Positions 22,401-30,617 of a stretch of DNA of 50,270 nt are shown piece after piece; the first letter of the stretch is position 1, and each line of letters begins with the position of its first letter. Origin of the DNA: Planctomyces sp. SH-PL62. GTDB taxonomy: Bacteria; Planctomycetota; Planctomycetia; Planctomycetales; Planctomycetaceae. The stretch spans positions 1 through 50,270 of the forward strand of contig CAMDPX010000023.1 of assembly GCA_945905295.1 (NCBI GenBank), given 5' to 3'. Under the pieces are notes generated by a model. The model did not search any database. It had not been told where the DNA came from and saw only the letters and a list, made by a program, of their open reading frames with translations. The position numbers were made by a program, and so were the translations under genes.

Positions 22401-23247
22401 TGCTCTCAAAACTGTTTCGCGCCGATGTGAGCGCCGTGTTGAGCGCCACGTTCGCACCCGTGGTCAACGTGTCGTAGGCGGAGCTTCCAAACAGAATCTC
22501 CGGGTTGTAGACCACGTTCGGGTACGCCGTCAGAATCGAATCGCGAATCGTCGCGGCGGCCGCGATGGCGGCGTTGAAAATCCCTTGTAACCCGGTCGCT
22601 GACGAATCGACGGTGGTCAGATAGCCGTTCCAGGCGCTCGATTCCTGACCGTCGTAAAGTGCCTGCTGCCCATTCGCAAATGCGTCAAACGCGCTGTTGA
22701 AGCCGGCGATGTTTCCCAGCGATGTGGCCGTCTGAGTGGCGACGGTTCCATCCAAGGTGGTCTGCAAGCCGGAGATCACGCCATCCAGCACGCCGTTGGC
22801 CAACGACAATTGCCCGTCAAAAAACGTTTGAGCTCCCAGCACGGCGGCGTCGTACATCCCTTGCGGCCCCGCGATCGCCGATTGATAGGCTCCTTGAGCC
22901 GCGGCGATCGCGCCTTCCAACGCCGTTTGAAACGTATCGACCTGGCCGTTGAACCCGTTCGTTAATCCGCCCACCGACTGGCTCGACCAATTGTTAATGG
23001 ACGCCACGTTGGTGCCGAACAATCCCTCAGCGGAGGCGACCAATCCGTTGGCCACGATGGCATGGTAGTTGAAGTCGCTGTTGAGCGTGGTCTCCAGAGT
23101 GGTCATGGTCGAAACAAAATTGTCGTGAGCCAAATCGAGCGCCAACTGTGCTGCCGCCGCATTCGCCGTGGCGGTCGACAATGAGATCGGCGACGTCACG
23201 GTCATCACCTGCCGAACCTCCAACCTCTCCGCCGCCACCGGCGTCAT
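19402..23247 (-). CDS. Giant secreted alanine-rich helical protein, candidate polymorphic toxin carrier
   Basis: 1281 residues. It opens with AAERLEVRQVMTV, a version of the planctomycetal LExR leader. Residues about 20-980 are Ala/Thr/Asn/Gln-rich and mostly helical. Loosely repeated segments such as AQTNYDGAVQTAQQNYVNW recur about every 30-50 residues, suggesting a long rod. From about 980 the character changes: a glycine-rich hydrophobic stretch (AAAVAGGGLAVVLFPY), then HHITMQNTFHQRNMARIAGD and a compact end with GLTTGGTHSLQDGQLLLLPS. The 3' part is more A+T-rich, as in toxins with exchangeable C-termini. No known nuclease or protease motif is visible. The annotated ATG is 12 bases after GGAGG; an alternative longer N-terminus depends on the G10 tract (23276-23285). 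Confidence 0.75.
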   Translation of the reverse strand: MTPVAAERLEVRQVMTVTSPISLSTATANAAAAQLALDLAHDNFVSTMTTLETTLNSDFNYHAIVANGLVASAEGLFGTNVASINNWSSQSVGGLTNGFNGQVDTFQTALEGAIAAAQGAYQSAIAGPQGMYDAAVLGAQTFFDGQLSLANGVLDGVISGLQTTLDGTVATQTATSLGNIAGFNSAFDAFANGQQALYDGQESSAWNGYLTTVDSSATGLQGIFNAAIAAAATIRDSILTAYPNVVYNPEILFGSSAYDTLTTGANVALNTALTSARNSFESSVQTDEATFTNAVYGPTGATATLNSDIAAADDALQTRIDTASTNYRAIVDPARLLYENTVNGPGGLQQTFETNVTALANTYYGAVQAAQSLWQGAIDTAQTNYDGAVQTAQQNYVNWQTGNVFDVAKQLLTALTNQTITGLGNGLASTISDLKTTLQGQIATANATYNSQMNDPLTGIDTLFGDATFAAWTTAGINTDNLFTDYQNTVAPLTASLVMASMFSGGPPNMTPVYQATQDYSLEVIAQEITYTDTVGSALISHVTAERAADTARDVAIVNDINSYLEQAINAVDTFQANAMVAFRSWLNGMTNLEAGYQTQDASEVATLGTSINNASQTFGLAKNTADEQFATAESNAALARAQGVAAQVESFRNNETTARVAFLQAEAPAARTFDSDVASAIGDGSGRMVAGANAANQFAITATNAAELLQNSLLGNLTAYTTATVSAVQGWATTVSNGVAAQWAAQMGGGADVTAVANAWSAFDQAAALAWGNFANGEAGAFQGYGAAEAGASKAAQQNNAAQDVTRVTSIGGEVVAYDGVVGGALLTARQGANVAQIPWMTTVAAGERSATNQLSTAGNAFELAAAPLVHTAQDSGVNAQHAFVANVFGAWTPYSQSVTTQEQFAQISRITAYNTLMTSTRTARTSQAQFDRDSWRIYANSAGAADDPLINAVAKNETAKGVLSAVTRFTNSAALAPADFSGAVSQRQAFQNVEGGFLASLHMNDNTAAAVAGGGLAVVLFPYSSPLSTPSRSMLLRIQMGAPLPPQQYLAVVVDMDSLLRPMIPQSRTNAAFVCPLPSTIAMNNKIEAEERRYSQAIRSASHLPPDLLAHHITMQNTFHQRNMARIAGDNLGANLASIRLLGQIGEHGLTAMGAVSAASGGSIVAPGGWTPELAVGLMATDLGTRYNNSTRAALDDRSTFGLSQAATAKVLSAIFARKGLTTGGTHSLQDGQLLLLPSMTGERINVIAIRSDGAAYYTNANIRFDIVSGIVTVTNVGP

Positions 23248-23817
23248 CGCGAGCGATGTCCTCCGAATCTTCCTACCCCCCCCCCAATTTCACACGGCAA
23301 GCGGAAACCAGACGCCCCTGCAAACCATTGAGCCAAGAAACGCGCAGCATTGGAAATCTCCCTGGGTGTGAAAACGAAGTGCGGTTTCTCACGCGGCGAA
23401 GCGCTGGCCGGTTTGCTGACCAATGGCCGGTCCAAGAATTCATCGAATGGAAGAAGTGGCTCGTCAGCAAACGGGCGGGAACGTAGCCCGTTGCAACGGA
23501 CTTGCAACCCTGTTTTGTTTCGCGAGCCGTCCGTGTCCATCAGCAAAACTAATGAGATACAAGTTGCCACAGGTTGGCAAAACATTGCGTAAACCGCCGA
23601 GGTATTTGCAGTCATTCCGTGACACGGAGCCAGTCGAAAAAAACTCGATATCGGCTCGATTTTTTTCTTGTTCAGTAGCCGATGGGTTTGGTTTCCAGAG
23701 ACGACGAAACCGTTGTCGCGGCACATTTTCTCGGTGAGGGCGCTCGCCTGCGCCATCTCGCTTCGACAAAGTTCGGCGACTTGCCGGCGCGGGTTGCATT
23801 CGGCGCTGACCTGTGAA
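23248..23817. other. Intergenic region ahead of the giant secreted protein
   Basis: About 570 bp without a convincing gene; a 170-codon minus-strand frame has no ribosome site or recognisable protein. It contains a G10/C10 tract (23276-23285). It also has an AT-rich stem at 23636-23667, with GAAAAAAACTCGA opposite TCGATTTTTTTC around a 7-base loop. The promoter of the 19402-23247 gene should lie here. Confidence 0.55.
23276..23285 (-). promoter_or_regulatory. G10 homopolymer at the 5' end of the giant secreted protein gene
   Basis: On the coding strand ten consecutive G lie 28 bases before the assigned ATG. A GTG at 23293 reads MKLGGG and then stops at TAG with ten G. With nine G the same start would run into RKIRRTSLAMTPVAAERLEV, a typical planctomycetal leader. 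The tract could be phase-variable or could be a homopolymer sequencing error. Confidence 0.5.
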
Positions 23818-24621
23818 TTACGTCTGCACGCTCGACGGAGCGGATAACGAACTTGAGCTGTTCTCCGGGGGAGCCAGTGGCGGAGTGATGGTGATGTTGT
23901 CCGCCGACGTTTCCAGTGCCGCTTGCATCCGGTCCAGCAGCATGATCTTTTGCCAGATGTTGCGGGTGAGTCCGTTGGTCAGTGACGTGATTTCATCGAC
24001 CGCATCCAAGGCGACGGCGTCGGGGAACTCTTGGACGTAGATGGCGGCGGTCTTGCTGATCATCGACAGCATTTCGCTGGAGTAGTCGAGATAGCGTCCC
24101 AGTTCGAACGGCGACAGCGTGCGTTCGGGGGACGAGGGGGTGGAGGGGCCGCCCAGCAGCAGCGGTTCCGGATCTTTGGTGAGTTGGTGCATATCGACGA
24201 TGTGCGCCATCGACCGCAACTCGTGCAGCGCGTTGAGTGTCAGGCGGCGTTTGAGTCGCAATTCCCAAGAGAACACAAACAAACTCACCGCGCCAATTGC
24301 GGCCAAGCATGAAATCAGGCCGTCCATCGTTTGCGCAAAATCGGCCAGGTTGAAGATATCTTTACTCCGCTCGACTTTCCGCGCGAACCAAGCCACCAGT
24401 CCGAGGCCGCAGATCACCAAGAGCCACTGCACGAGTCGCATGGGAATGTTCGGGCGGCTGATGTGCTGCGCTCGGTCGGCGGCTTCGCGTGCCATCGTGG
24501 TCAGCTCGGCCGCGACTTGGCGCAGATTCGCGTCCGGAAAACGCTCGGCGATGCGCCGTTCGAGTTGCTCGACCGTCTCGATCACCATTTCGGGTTGCAG
24601 GCTGCGAAAGCGTTTGGGCAT
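23818..24621 (-). CDS. Two-TM membrane protein of unknown function
   Basis: 267 residues starting at ATG 24621 (MPKRFRSLQPEM). An N-terminal cytoplasmic helix (ERRIAERFPDANLRQVAAEL) is followed by two membrane segments: LVQWLLVICGLGLVAWFA (about 63-80) and LISCLAAIGAVSLFVFSW (about 102-119). A helical C-terminal domain with LHELRSMAHIVDMHQLTKDP and FELGRYLDYSSEML ends in a Ser/Pro-rich tail. No family recognised. It starts 11 bp after the NfeD-like gene on the same strand, so the two probably form an operon and may act on the same membrane process. Confidence 0.8.
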   Translation of the reverse strand: MPKRFRSLQPEMVIETVEQLERRIAERFPDANLRQVAAELTTMAREAADRAQHISRPNIPMRLVQWLLVICGLGLVAWFARKVERSKDIFNLADFAQTMDGLISCLAAIGAVSLFVFSWELRLKRRLTLNALHELRSMAHIVDMHQLTKDPEPLLLGGPSTPSSPERTLSPFELGRYLDYSSEMLSMISKTAAIYVQEFPDAVALDAVDEITSLTNGLTRNIWQKIMLLDRMQAALETSADNITITPPLAPPENSSSSLSAPSSVQT

Positions 24622-24632
24622 GGATGATCCTG

Positions 24633-26903
24633 TCACGCCTTGCGGACGATGATGCGATTGCCGGTCACTTCGGTGACGACGACCTTCTGGCCAGGATCGA
24701 TGAAGTCCCCTTGGCTCTGCACATCGAAGACTTGCTCGCCGAAGCGAGCTTTGCCGGCGGGACGCAGCGTCGTGAACGTCTCCCCTTCCTGGTGCAGCAA
24801 CCATTCGAGTCCGGCGGCCATCGCACCCCCTAACATATCCGGACGCAGACGCGGAGCATCAACGTCCGCCCCTGTCGGATCGGGAGGGGACAGAATCAAA
24901 TGCTTCAAGAGCGGCATCTGCGGCAGATAACGGCTGATGAGCATCGTCACGCCGATGACGCTGGCCAGCGCGACGCTCAGCGTGCCGAGCGATTTGGTCA
25001 TCTGAGACATCTCGGAACTGGTTGAGGGGAGCACGAACGTCTGGCTGGCCAACACCAGCGATGCCAGGATCGCTAACACTCCGGAGAGGCCGAAGACGCC
25101 GAAACCGGGAACGACGAAGATCTCCATCAGGATCAAGCCGACGCCGAACAGAAACAACACGATCTCCAACACGTCAGCCGTGCCCCCCAGGAAATGGCTC
25201 CAGAAGAACAGCATGAAGCAGAACGCCGACGCGATACCGAAGAACGACGTCATCGTGTGCAGTTCGAGATAGATCAGCACGCTGCCGGCGAGCAGCAACA
25301 GGATCGTCATGCCCGGCGTGTTGAGCGTCCAGACGAGCGTATCGACCCAGGTGCGACCGACCGCTTGCGGGATCTCGCCCTCCGGGATGCCGAGCCTCTG
25401 CCGCAATTCGTCTTCGTCGGCGACAGGCGCTAAGGCGAGCTTGAGCTCGAGTGCTCGTTGGCCATCCACGATCAGCGGGGTGTCTCCTTGGCTTTCGGAA
25501 ACAATGCGGCCCTTGATCCACTCACCGTTCGAGACGGCGATCTCTTCGTCGGTCATGAATGTGACGCGGCCGTTTTCGCGATGCGTGACTTGGAAGACAT
25601 CCAGGTCTTTGTCGGCCATCGCCTGGCAGGGGCCGGACGGGCGTCCCTTTCGTTCGGCGAGCTTCTTCAGTTCTGTTCGTAGGAAGCTGAGGTCACCGTC
25701 GGCAGCTTTCTCAAGGTGTCGTCCGGGGTGGGCCGAAACCGGAGTGGCGTCACCGATCGTCGCGCTATTTTGCAAAATGATCTCGTCGCAACCCAAGGCG
25801 ATGATCGCCGCGCCGCTGCGAGCCGACTTCGGGATATACCCAACTGTCCGAATCTTCTTGCCGTCGATGTTCGCGATCGCGTTGGCGATCGACAGGCTCG
25901 GTCCGAGTTCGCCGCCGGGAGAGTCGATCTCGAACAGAATCAGATTCACATTTGAGGATTCCACGCGGCGAATTTCTCGCTTGATAAAGCCTTCCAAAAC
26001 CGACTCGATGGTTTCGTCGATCCGGATGCGGACGACGCGCGGCGTTTCTCCGGAGGTGGCATTCTCACGCAGGAACTCGCGCGGGAAGTTGTAGAGGTCG
26101 GCCAAATCGGGGCGACTTTCCGCCGTCTGCGAAACGAGCACGTCCAGCGTTCGAGCGCGACTGCCGGAAAAGAAGCCCGGTTCGCCCACCTCTTTGATCG
26201 TGATCACGTCCTGGACGACGACTTTGTTGTCGAGCAACCGTCGATGCTCGTCCGAGGTCAGCATGCGGCTTTCGGAACTCTTGCGTCCATCCGCGTCGGC
26301 CTCGAGCTTGACCTTCAGGATCGTCTTCTGCGGGTCCATCAAACCAATGACGAGCGCGTTACTCAGCTTGGGGTTCAACCGCTTCTCGACCAACGACAGC
26401 ACGAACTGCTGCTCTTCCGCGTCCAACGCTTTGCCGCGACCGATGTCCCCCAGTTCGGCATCCGGGTGCATCACGATCTCTTTGCAGGCCAGAGCGAGGA
26501 TCACGTTGTAGCCGTCGATCCGCTTCTTCTCCTTCGGTTCCGGAATCCAAGCGATGGTCCGCAACGCTCCGAACTTCGCCGAGGTCAGTTCCTTCGCCAG
26601 ATCGCGAATCGATCCGAAGCGACTGGTCCCCGGACCAATCTCCAGAATCAAGACGGCCGACCGTCCCTCAAGTTCGGCTTGCTGCTGTACCTTCCTCGCG
26701 GCGTTCAACACTTTGGCCTGGACCGCATCGCTGACCGGGCTGCCCACGCTGAGATACATCGCCAACGGAAACTTCGGGGCGGCCGCAGCGGGAGGATCAT
26801 TCGACTCTTCGGACCGAAGCGTCCGCGCCCATGGGCTATGGCCGAGCAAACCAATGCACGACAACCAAACGCTCACCCAACTGAGAGCTCGAAACCTATG
26901 CAC
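24633..26903 (-). CDS. NfeD-like membrane protein with two ClpP-class domains
   Basis: 756 residues, GTG start with GGAGA upstream. After a signal peptide (1-27) come two ClpP/SppA-like domains. The first (about 45-200) has IDGYNVILALACKEI where the catalytic serine would sit, so it looks inactive. The second (about 290-460) has IDSPGGELGPS (327-337) and SARSGAAIIALGCDEI with Ser363 next to Gly, the normal nucleophile position. Four or so membrane segments follow (about 525-650), then an NfeD-type OB-fold domain (about 690-756) ending VTEVTGNRIIVRKA. Such proteins are membrane serine proteases linked to stomatin partners and membrane quality control. No stomatin gene is adjacent; the small membrane protein downstream is the likely partner. 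Confidence 0.92.
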   Translation of the reverse strand: MHRFRALSWVSVWLSCIGLLGHSPWARTLRSEESNDPPAAAAPKFPLAMYLSVGSPVSDAVQAKVLNAARKVQQQAELEGRSAVLILEIGPGTSRFGSIRDLAKELTSAKFGALRTIAWIPEPKEKKRIDGYNVILALACKEIVMHPDAELGDIGRGKALDAEEQQFVLSLVEKRLNPKLSNALVIGLMDPQKTILKVKLEADADGRKSSESRMLTSDEHRRLLDNKVVVQDVITIKEVGEPGFFSGSRARTLDVLVSQTAESRPDLADLYNFPREFLRENATSGETPRVVRIRIDETIESVLEGFIKREIRRVESSNVNLILFEIDSPGGELGPSLSIANAIANIDGKKIRTVGYIPKSARSGAAIIALGCDEIILQNSATIGDATPVSAHPGRHLEKAADGDLSFLRTELKKLAERKGRPSGPCQAMADKDLDVFQVTHRENGRVTFMTDEEIAVSNGEWIKGRIVSESQGDTPLIVDGQRALELKLALAPVADEDELRQRLGIPEGEIPQAVGRTWVDTLVWTLNTPGMTILLLLAGSVLIYLELHTMTSFFGIASAFCFMLFFWSHFLGGTADVLEIVLFLFGVGLILMEIFVVPGFGVFGLSGVLAILASLVLASQTFVLPSTSSEMSQMTKSLGTLSVALASVIGVTMLISRYLPQMPLLKHLILSPPDPTGADVDAPRLRPDMLGGAMAAGLEWLLHQEGETFTTLRPAGKARFGEQVFDVQSQGDFIDPGQKVVVTEVTGNRIIVRKA

Positions 26904-27032
26904 GATGTTTCTCCGACAAACCTCATCCCGGCGATCATCCGGCGAGGTGAATTATAGGTCCGTCCAAAAATGAGCGTCAAACAGTGGTGGCGAAGGTTGT
27001 GTCAGCCTAACGTCGCGAAGCCGCAACCCGTA

Positions 27033-27075
27033 GGTTGGGACTCCGTCCCGATCCGGTCGGGACAGAGTCCCAACC
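27033..27075. repeat. Perfect-stem palindrome of the GGGACTC/GAGTCCC family
   Basis: GGTTGGGACTCCGTCCCGA (27033-27051) pairs with TCGGGACAGAGTCCCAACC (27057-27075), with one mismatch and a 5-base loop. Half of this motif also lies inside the SGNH/VCBS coding sequence at about 14459-14475. Confidence 0.85.
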
Positions 27076-27503
27076 GACAATTGGCGAACCGCCAACAGCC
27101 GATGATTCGGCCGTTGACGTGAAAACTTGCCCGGCAGACTCTGCTTGCAGTGAAACCGTTACAGGTCGTGACGATCATCCGCCAGTCGGCCACTCAAATC
27201 GAAGGAGACCAGTGATTGGAACCCGCCTGTCCCCCAGCACCCGGTCAATTGTGGGGTAGAGTCCCCCTTAGCGAAATCGTTTGTTGAAGGCTGTGTTGTG
27301 CTCGCAATGACCGCACAATCGGCATGATTGTTAAAACCTGATTGACGCTCTTTGATGACGACCATTAGCATCACTCGGGAATTTCCCCACAAGTTCAGGT
27401 GCAATTCCTAGAGATGCGGCGGCGATTGCCGTGAGCGGCGGTCAGCCGTTTGGGAGTTGACTCCGTTCTCATCCGCCCTCGTTCTTATTCAAAGGATCCC
27501 ATT
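27076..27503. other. Long leader region of the pilin-like DUF1559 gene
   Basis: No gene is supported here. It is more A+T-rich than its surroundings and must contain the promoter of the DUF1559 gene at 27504. I cannot point to a clear -35/-10 pair. The upstream 129 bp (26904-27032) likewise hold no recognised feature apart from the GTG-proximal leader of the NfeD gene. Confidence 0.5.
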
Positions 27504-28571
27504 ATGCAGCCACGTCAACGCCGCCGCGGATTCACCCTCATCGAACTGCTGGTTGTGATTTTCATCATCGCGATCTTGATCGCGATCCTGTTGCCGGCTG
27601 TGCAACAAGCACGCGAGGCGGCTCGACGCTCGCAGTGCCAGAACAACCTCAAGCAGATCGGTTTGGCGCTGCACAACTATCACAACCTCCATAAGACATT
27701 TCCGCCGGGGGCGATCTACACGCAGTTCACGAACAACACTCCTTCCACGTCGCAACGGCAGACGGTTCCTACCGAAGCGGTGCAGATGAACTCGGCCACG
27801 TTGCAATACCACGGCACCAGTTGGATGCTGCATATCCTGCCGCAGATGGAACGCAAGGATCTCAGCGGCAATTGGCTTTATACGCTGAATGTCTTCGACA
27901 ACGGCATGACGACCAGCACGATCTTCAACCCCTTTCAGCCAGCTCAAAAAGACATTGCCGGTTTCTATTGCCCGACTCGTCGCGGCGATATGAACATCGG
28001 CAAGCTGTCGTATGTCAAACGCCCCGATAGTGCCAATCCCATGCCTGGTGGTGCCGGCGGTCTGTGGTCCAGAGGAGGCAACGACTACAGCGGCTGCGCC
28101 GGAAACAACCTATTGTTCAACGACATGGCGATGGGTGCTGCGGGCCGTCCCATGTACGCGCTGTTGCCCGATCAAATCCAAAACGACATGCTTCAGGTCT
28201 ACAATCCGTCGCCAATAAACCGTGGGGTGTTCTATGTGAATAGCAAGACACGCATGGCGGACATTTCAGACGGATCCAGTCAAGCCTTTTTGGTGGGTGA
28301 GAACGCCCGTTTGAATAGCCCCACGGTCATCATTCAGCAAAGCAGCGACGGTTGGGCGTGGGGCGGTGCCGCGACGTTGTTCACCACCCGCGGCGGATTG
28401 AACAAAGGCCAGTCCTACGACTCTCCCGCCAGCGACCATGAAAGCGGTGCGTTTTTCCTGTTCGCGGATGGTCGGGTCAATTTCATCAATCAGAACTTGA
28501 ATTTAGACACTTTTAAGAAACTCTCCAGCATCAACGACGGGTTCACCGTGGATGAGTATGAAGGAAATTAG
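27504..28571 (+). CDS. DUF1559 pseudopilin-like protein with prepilin leader
   Basis: 355 residues starting at ATG 27504, seven bases after AAAGGA. The N-terminus [18 protein letters not shown] is a type IV prepilin cleavage and methylation site followed by the hydrophobic assembly helix. Then comes the DUF1559 signature [20 protein letters not shown], with GSxPPG-like TFPPGA, and the C-terminal [17 protein letters not shown]. Planctomycetes encode many of these; they are believed to form envelope pseudopili or secretion fibres. A strong terminator follows at 28604. A frame 18 codons longer upstream has no ribosome site. Confidence 0.95.
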   Translation: MQPRQRRRGFTLIELLVVIFIIAILIAILLPAVQQAREAARRSQCQNNLKQIGLALHNYHNLHKTFPPGAIYTQFTNNTPSTSQRQTVPTEAVQMNSATLQYHGTSWMLHILPQMERKDLSGNWLYTLNVFDNGMTTSTIFNPFQPAQKDIAGFYCPTRRGDMNIGKLSYVKRPDSANPMPGGAGGLWSRGGNDYSGCAGNNLLFNDMAMGAAGRPMYALLPDQIQNDMLQVYNPSPINRGVFYVNSKTRMADISDGSSQAFLVGENARLNSPTVIIQQSSDGWAWGGAATLFTTRGGLNKGQSYDSPASDHESGAFFLFADGRVNFINQNLNLDTFKKLSSINDGFTVDEYEGN

Positions 28572-28603
28572 TTTCTTCCCCGCGTCTGCGGAAACTTCAA
28601 GGA

Positions 28604-28648
28604 GGCAGCTTTCAAAACGCCACGTTGTGAGAGCTGTCTTTTTTTCTT
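28604..28648 (+). terminator. Rho-independent terminator after the DUF1559 gene
   Basis: The stem GGCAGCTTTCAAAACG (28604-28619) pairs with CGTTGTGAGAGCTGTC (28623-28638), allowing two G-T pairs and one mismatch, across a 3-base loop. Seven T follow directly. It lies between the pilin gene and the zinc-ribbon gene, so the latter depends on read-through or a promoter within the stem region. Confidence 0.85.
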
Positions 28649-28678
28649 GACCGCCGCGACTTCTAGGGAGCCACGTTG

Positions 28679-29749
28679 ATGGCGATTCGCTTCGAGTGCG
28701 AGCAGTGTGGATCGGTCCTGAAGATCAAAGACGATCTGGCGGGTAAGCCGGGAAAGTGCCCGAAGTGCAAAACCGCCTTCACCGTTCCCGCCCCGGACAG
28801 TGCCGCCGACAGTTCCAGTGAGATCGCCGCCGCTCAGGCCTCGGACGACGCCGAACCGATGTTGGCCGCCACAAAATCCGCGAACGCGAACGACGACTTT
28901 GATCTGGATGCCTTTTTGTTGGACGATCACGAATCGCAGCCAAAGACAACGAAGTCCCGACCGAGCAAGTCACTCCGTGAGGACGACAAATCCGACGATT
29001 CGGAGAGAGGCTCTGTTAGCCAGCCCCAAAAAACCAACAAGGCTGAGGAGGGTGAAGGCTTCTCGATCAGTCGTGGACCGGACGTTCCCGGCAAACGATC
29101 GAAACCTCAATCGCTGCCGGGGCAGGAGGACGACGAGGCCGATGAGTCACCGACTCCGTCACGACGACCACCGGGGACGAATCCCAATGCCCCCGCGTCC
29201 AACATCGCCAGCGATTTGCTGTCGAAGTCCGCCAAGAAGGGGAAGAAGACTTCGTGGACTGAAATCGGAGCGGATAAAAAAGAAGAAGACCAGTTCGACT
29301 GGGAAGGCATGCGGCGGGAAGTACTCAAGAAGGCGCTGCCCCTCGTTCTCGTTGGAATTGTCCTGGTTTGGGGGCTGTTCAAGTTGGTCGACTCCGCGAT
29401 GGGCTCGAAGACGTTCGTGCCACCGCTGGGGCAAGTGACTGGCACGTTGACCATCAACGCGAAGCCACTGGCGGGAGCGGAGATCTGGTTCCATCCCGAA
29501 AAACCGAAGATCAAATCGGGCGACAAGGAATACAAAGTCACCGCGTCGTTGGGGATGACCGACGCCCAGGGACATTATGAGTTGACTTACATCGGTGATT
29601 TGAAGGGCGCGGTCGTCGGCACATGCCGTGTTCAGATTATGGCGCTGGGACGCCAAGATGTGGCACCGCAGTATTTGGGCGACAAGGCGACCGCGACCCA
29701 AACGGTTAAGAAGGGCAAACAAATCATCGACTTGGAGCTCTCCAAATGA
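28679..29749 (+). CDS. Zinc-ribbon / TM / carboxypeptidase-regulatory-like fusion protein
   Basis: 356 residues starting at ATG 28679 with GGGAG upstream. The N-terminal zinc ribbon has CEQC (Cys7, Cys10) and CPKC (Cys27, Cys30). A long acidic, Ser- and Lys-rich disordered linker follows (about 40-210). A single membrane helix, LPLVLVGIVLVWGLFKLVD, lies at about 220-240. The C-terminal domain (about 252-356) is a transthyretin-like fold of the carboxypeptidase-regulatory type, with VTGTLTINAKPLAGAEIWFH and TDAQGHYELTYIGDLKGAVV. In planctomycetes that last domain usually stands alone as a small lipoprotein beside a DUF1559 gene. The zinc ribbon would sit in the cytoplasm and the beta domain outside. 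It overlaps the next gene by ATGA. Confidence 0.9.
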   Translation: MAIRFECEQCGSVLKIKDDLAGKPGKCPKCKTAFTVPAPDSAADSSSEIAAAQASDDAEPMLAATKSANANDDFDLDAFLLDDHESQPKTTKSRPSKSLREDDKSDDSERGSVSQPQKTNKAEEGEGFSISRGPDVPGKRSKPQSLPGQEDDEADESPTPSRRPPGTNPNAPASNIASDLLSKSAKKGKKTSWTEIGADKKEEDQFDWEGMRREVLKKALPLVLVGIVLVWGLFKLVDSAMGSKTFVPPLGQVTGTLTINAKPLAGAEIWFHPEKPKIKSGDKEYKVTASLGMTDAQGHYELTYIGDLKGAVVGTCRVQIMALGRQDVAPQYLGDKATATQTVKKGKQIIDLELSK

Positions 29750-30591
29750 CGAGCCAAGTCACGCAGGCGGAGCCGACGTTGTCTGGTCGATGGAATCGCT
29801 CGGAAAGACGGGCTCCACGCGCCGACCGGTGGTGGCTGTTCGCGTTGCTGCTGATGCTGCTCCCTGCGTGCCATTCGACAACCGATCTCGCCCGCGAAAG
29901 GCACGCGAAGGCGATCAAAGCGCTGATCAACCTCGGGGCGGAAGTTCGCGATGTCGAAGATGAAGTTTCTCACGACCGCGGGACGTACGTGTTTTTGTTT
30001 GCCGAGCACTTCACTCACGACGGCAAGGTGCAAGACGAAGTACTGATCCTGATCCGTGATATTCAAGCGTTGTTCCTGGATGTGTCTGACACCCCCCTCA
30101 GGGACGAGGCCCTGCCGGAATTGGCCCGCATGCCCAACCTGCAAGTGCTCAACGTGACGCGCACGCGGATGACGGATCACGGCTTGAAGTTGGTCGCGGC
30201 GTCGCGAGACATTCGACTGCTCAAGTTGAACCGCACGCGCATCACCGACGACGGCCTCGCATGTCTCGCCGAGATGCCGTCGCTGCGTCTGATTTATCTG
30301 GGCGATACGACGCTGACGGACGCGGCGTTGCAGCAACTCGCCAAACTGCCGCAGTTGGAAGCCATCAAGTTGTCCCGCCTGCCGATCACGGATGATGGCT
30401 TGAAATCGCTCAAAGAAATGCCGCGACTGCGGTTCCTGGGGCTCGACGGCACGTCGGTCACTGACGCGGGGCTGACACATCTCGAACTGCTGCCCAAGCT
30501 GACGTACCTCGACGTGCAAGAAACCGTCGTTAGCCAAAAGGCCGTCCAAGAATTCCGGAAGCGGCATCGCCAATGCCATCTGGAATACTGA
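29746..30591 (+). CDS. Small leucine-rich-repeat lipoprotein
   Basis: 281 residues. The N-terminus is unusually long and basic before the hydrophobic segment, with lipobox LPAC (Cys42). From about 105 there are six or so LRRs of the same T-D-D/A-G-L type as the protein at 1928, for example LNRTRITDDGLACLAEMPSL. The gene overlaps the zinc-ribbon gene by four bases (ATGA), so translation is coupled. It was probably made with the DUF1559 and fusion proteins for an envelope function. No enzyme domain. Confidence 0.9.
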   Translation: MTSQVTQAEPTLSGRWNRSERRAPRADRWWLFALLLMLLPACHSTTDLARERHAKAIKALINLGAEVRDVEDEVSHDRGTYVFLFAEHFTHDGKVQDEVLILIRDIQALFLDVSDTPLRDEALPELARMPNLQVLNVTRTRMTDHGLKLVAASRDIRLLKLNRTRITDDGLACLAEMPSLRLIYLGDTTLTDAALQQLAKLPQLEAIKLSRLPITDDGLKSLKEMPRLRFLGLDGTSVTDAGLTHLELLPKLTYLDVQETVVSQKAVQEFRKRHRQCHLEY

Positions 30592-30617
30592 CGGCGACAA
30601 CGACGGCGCTGCTCCCG

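Noticed and set aside
23244-23756. 170-codon minus-strand frame ahead of the giant gene
   Set aside because: No ribosome site, no recognisable protein, ends in the G10 tract out of frame; kept only as part of the homopolymer question.
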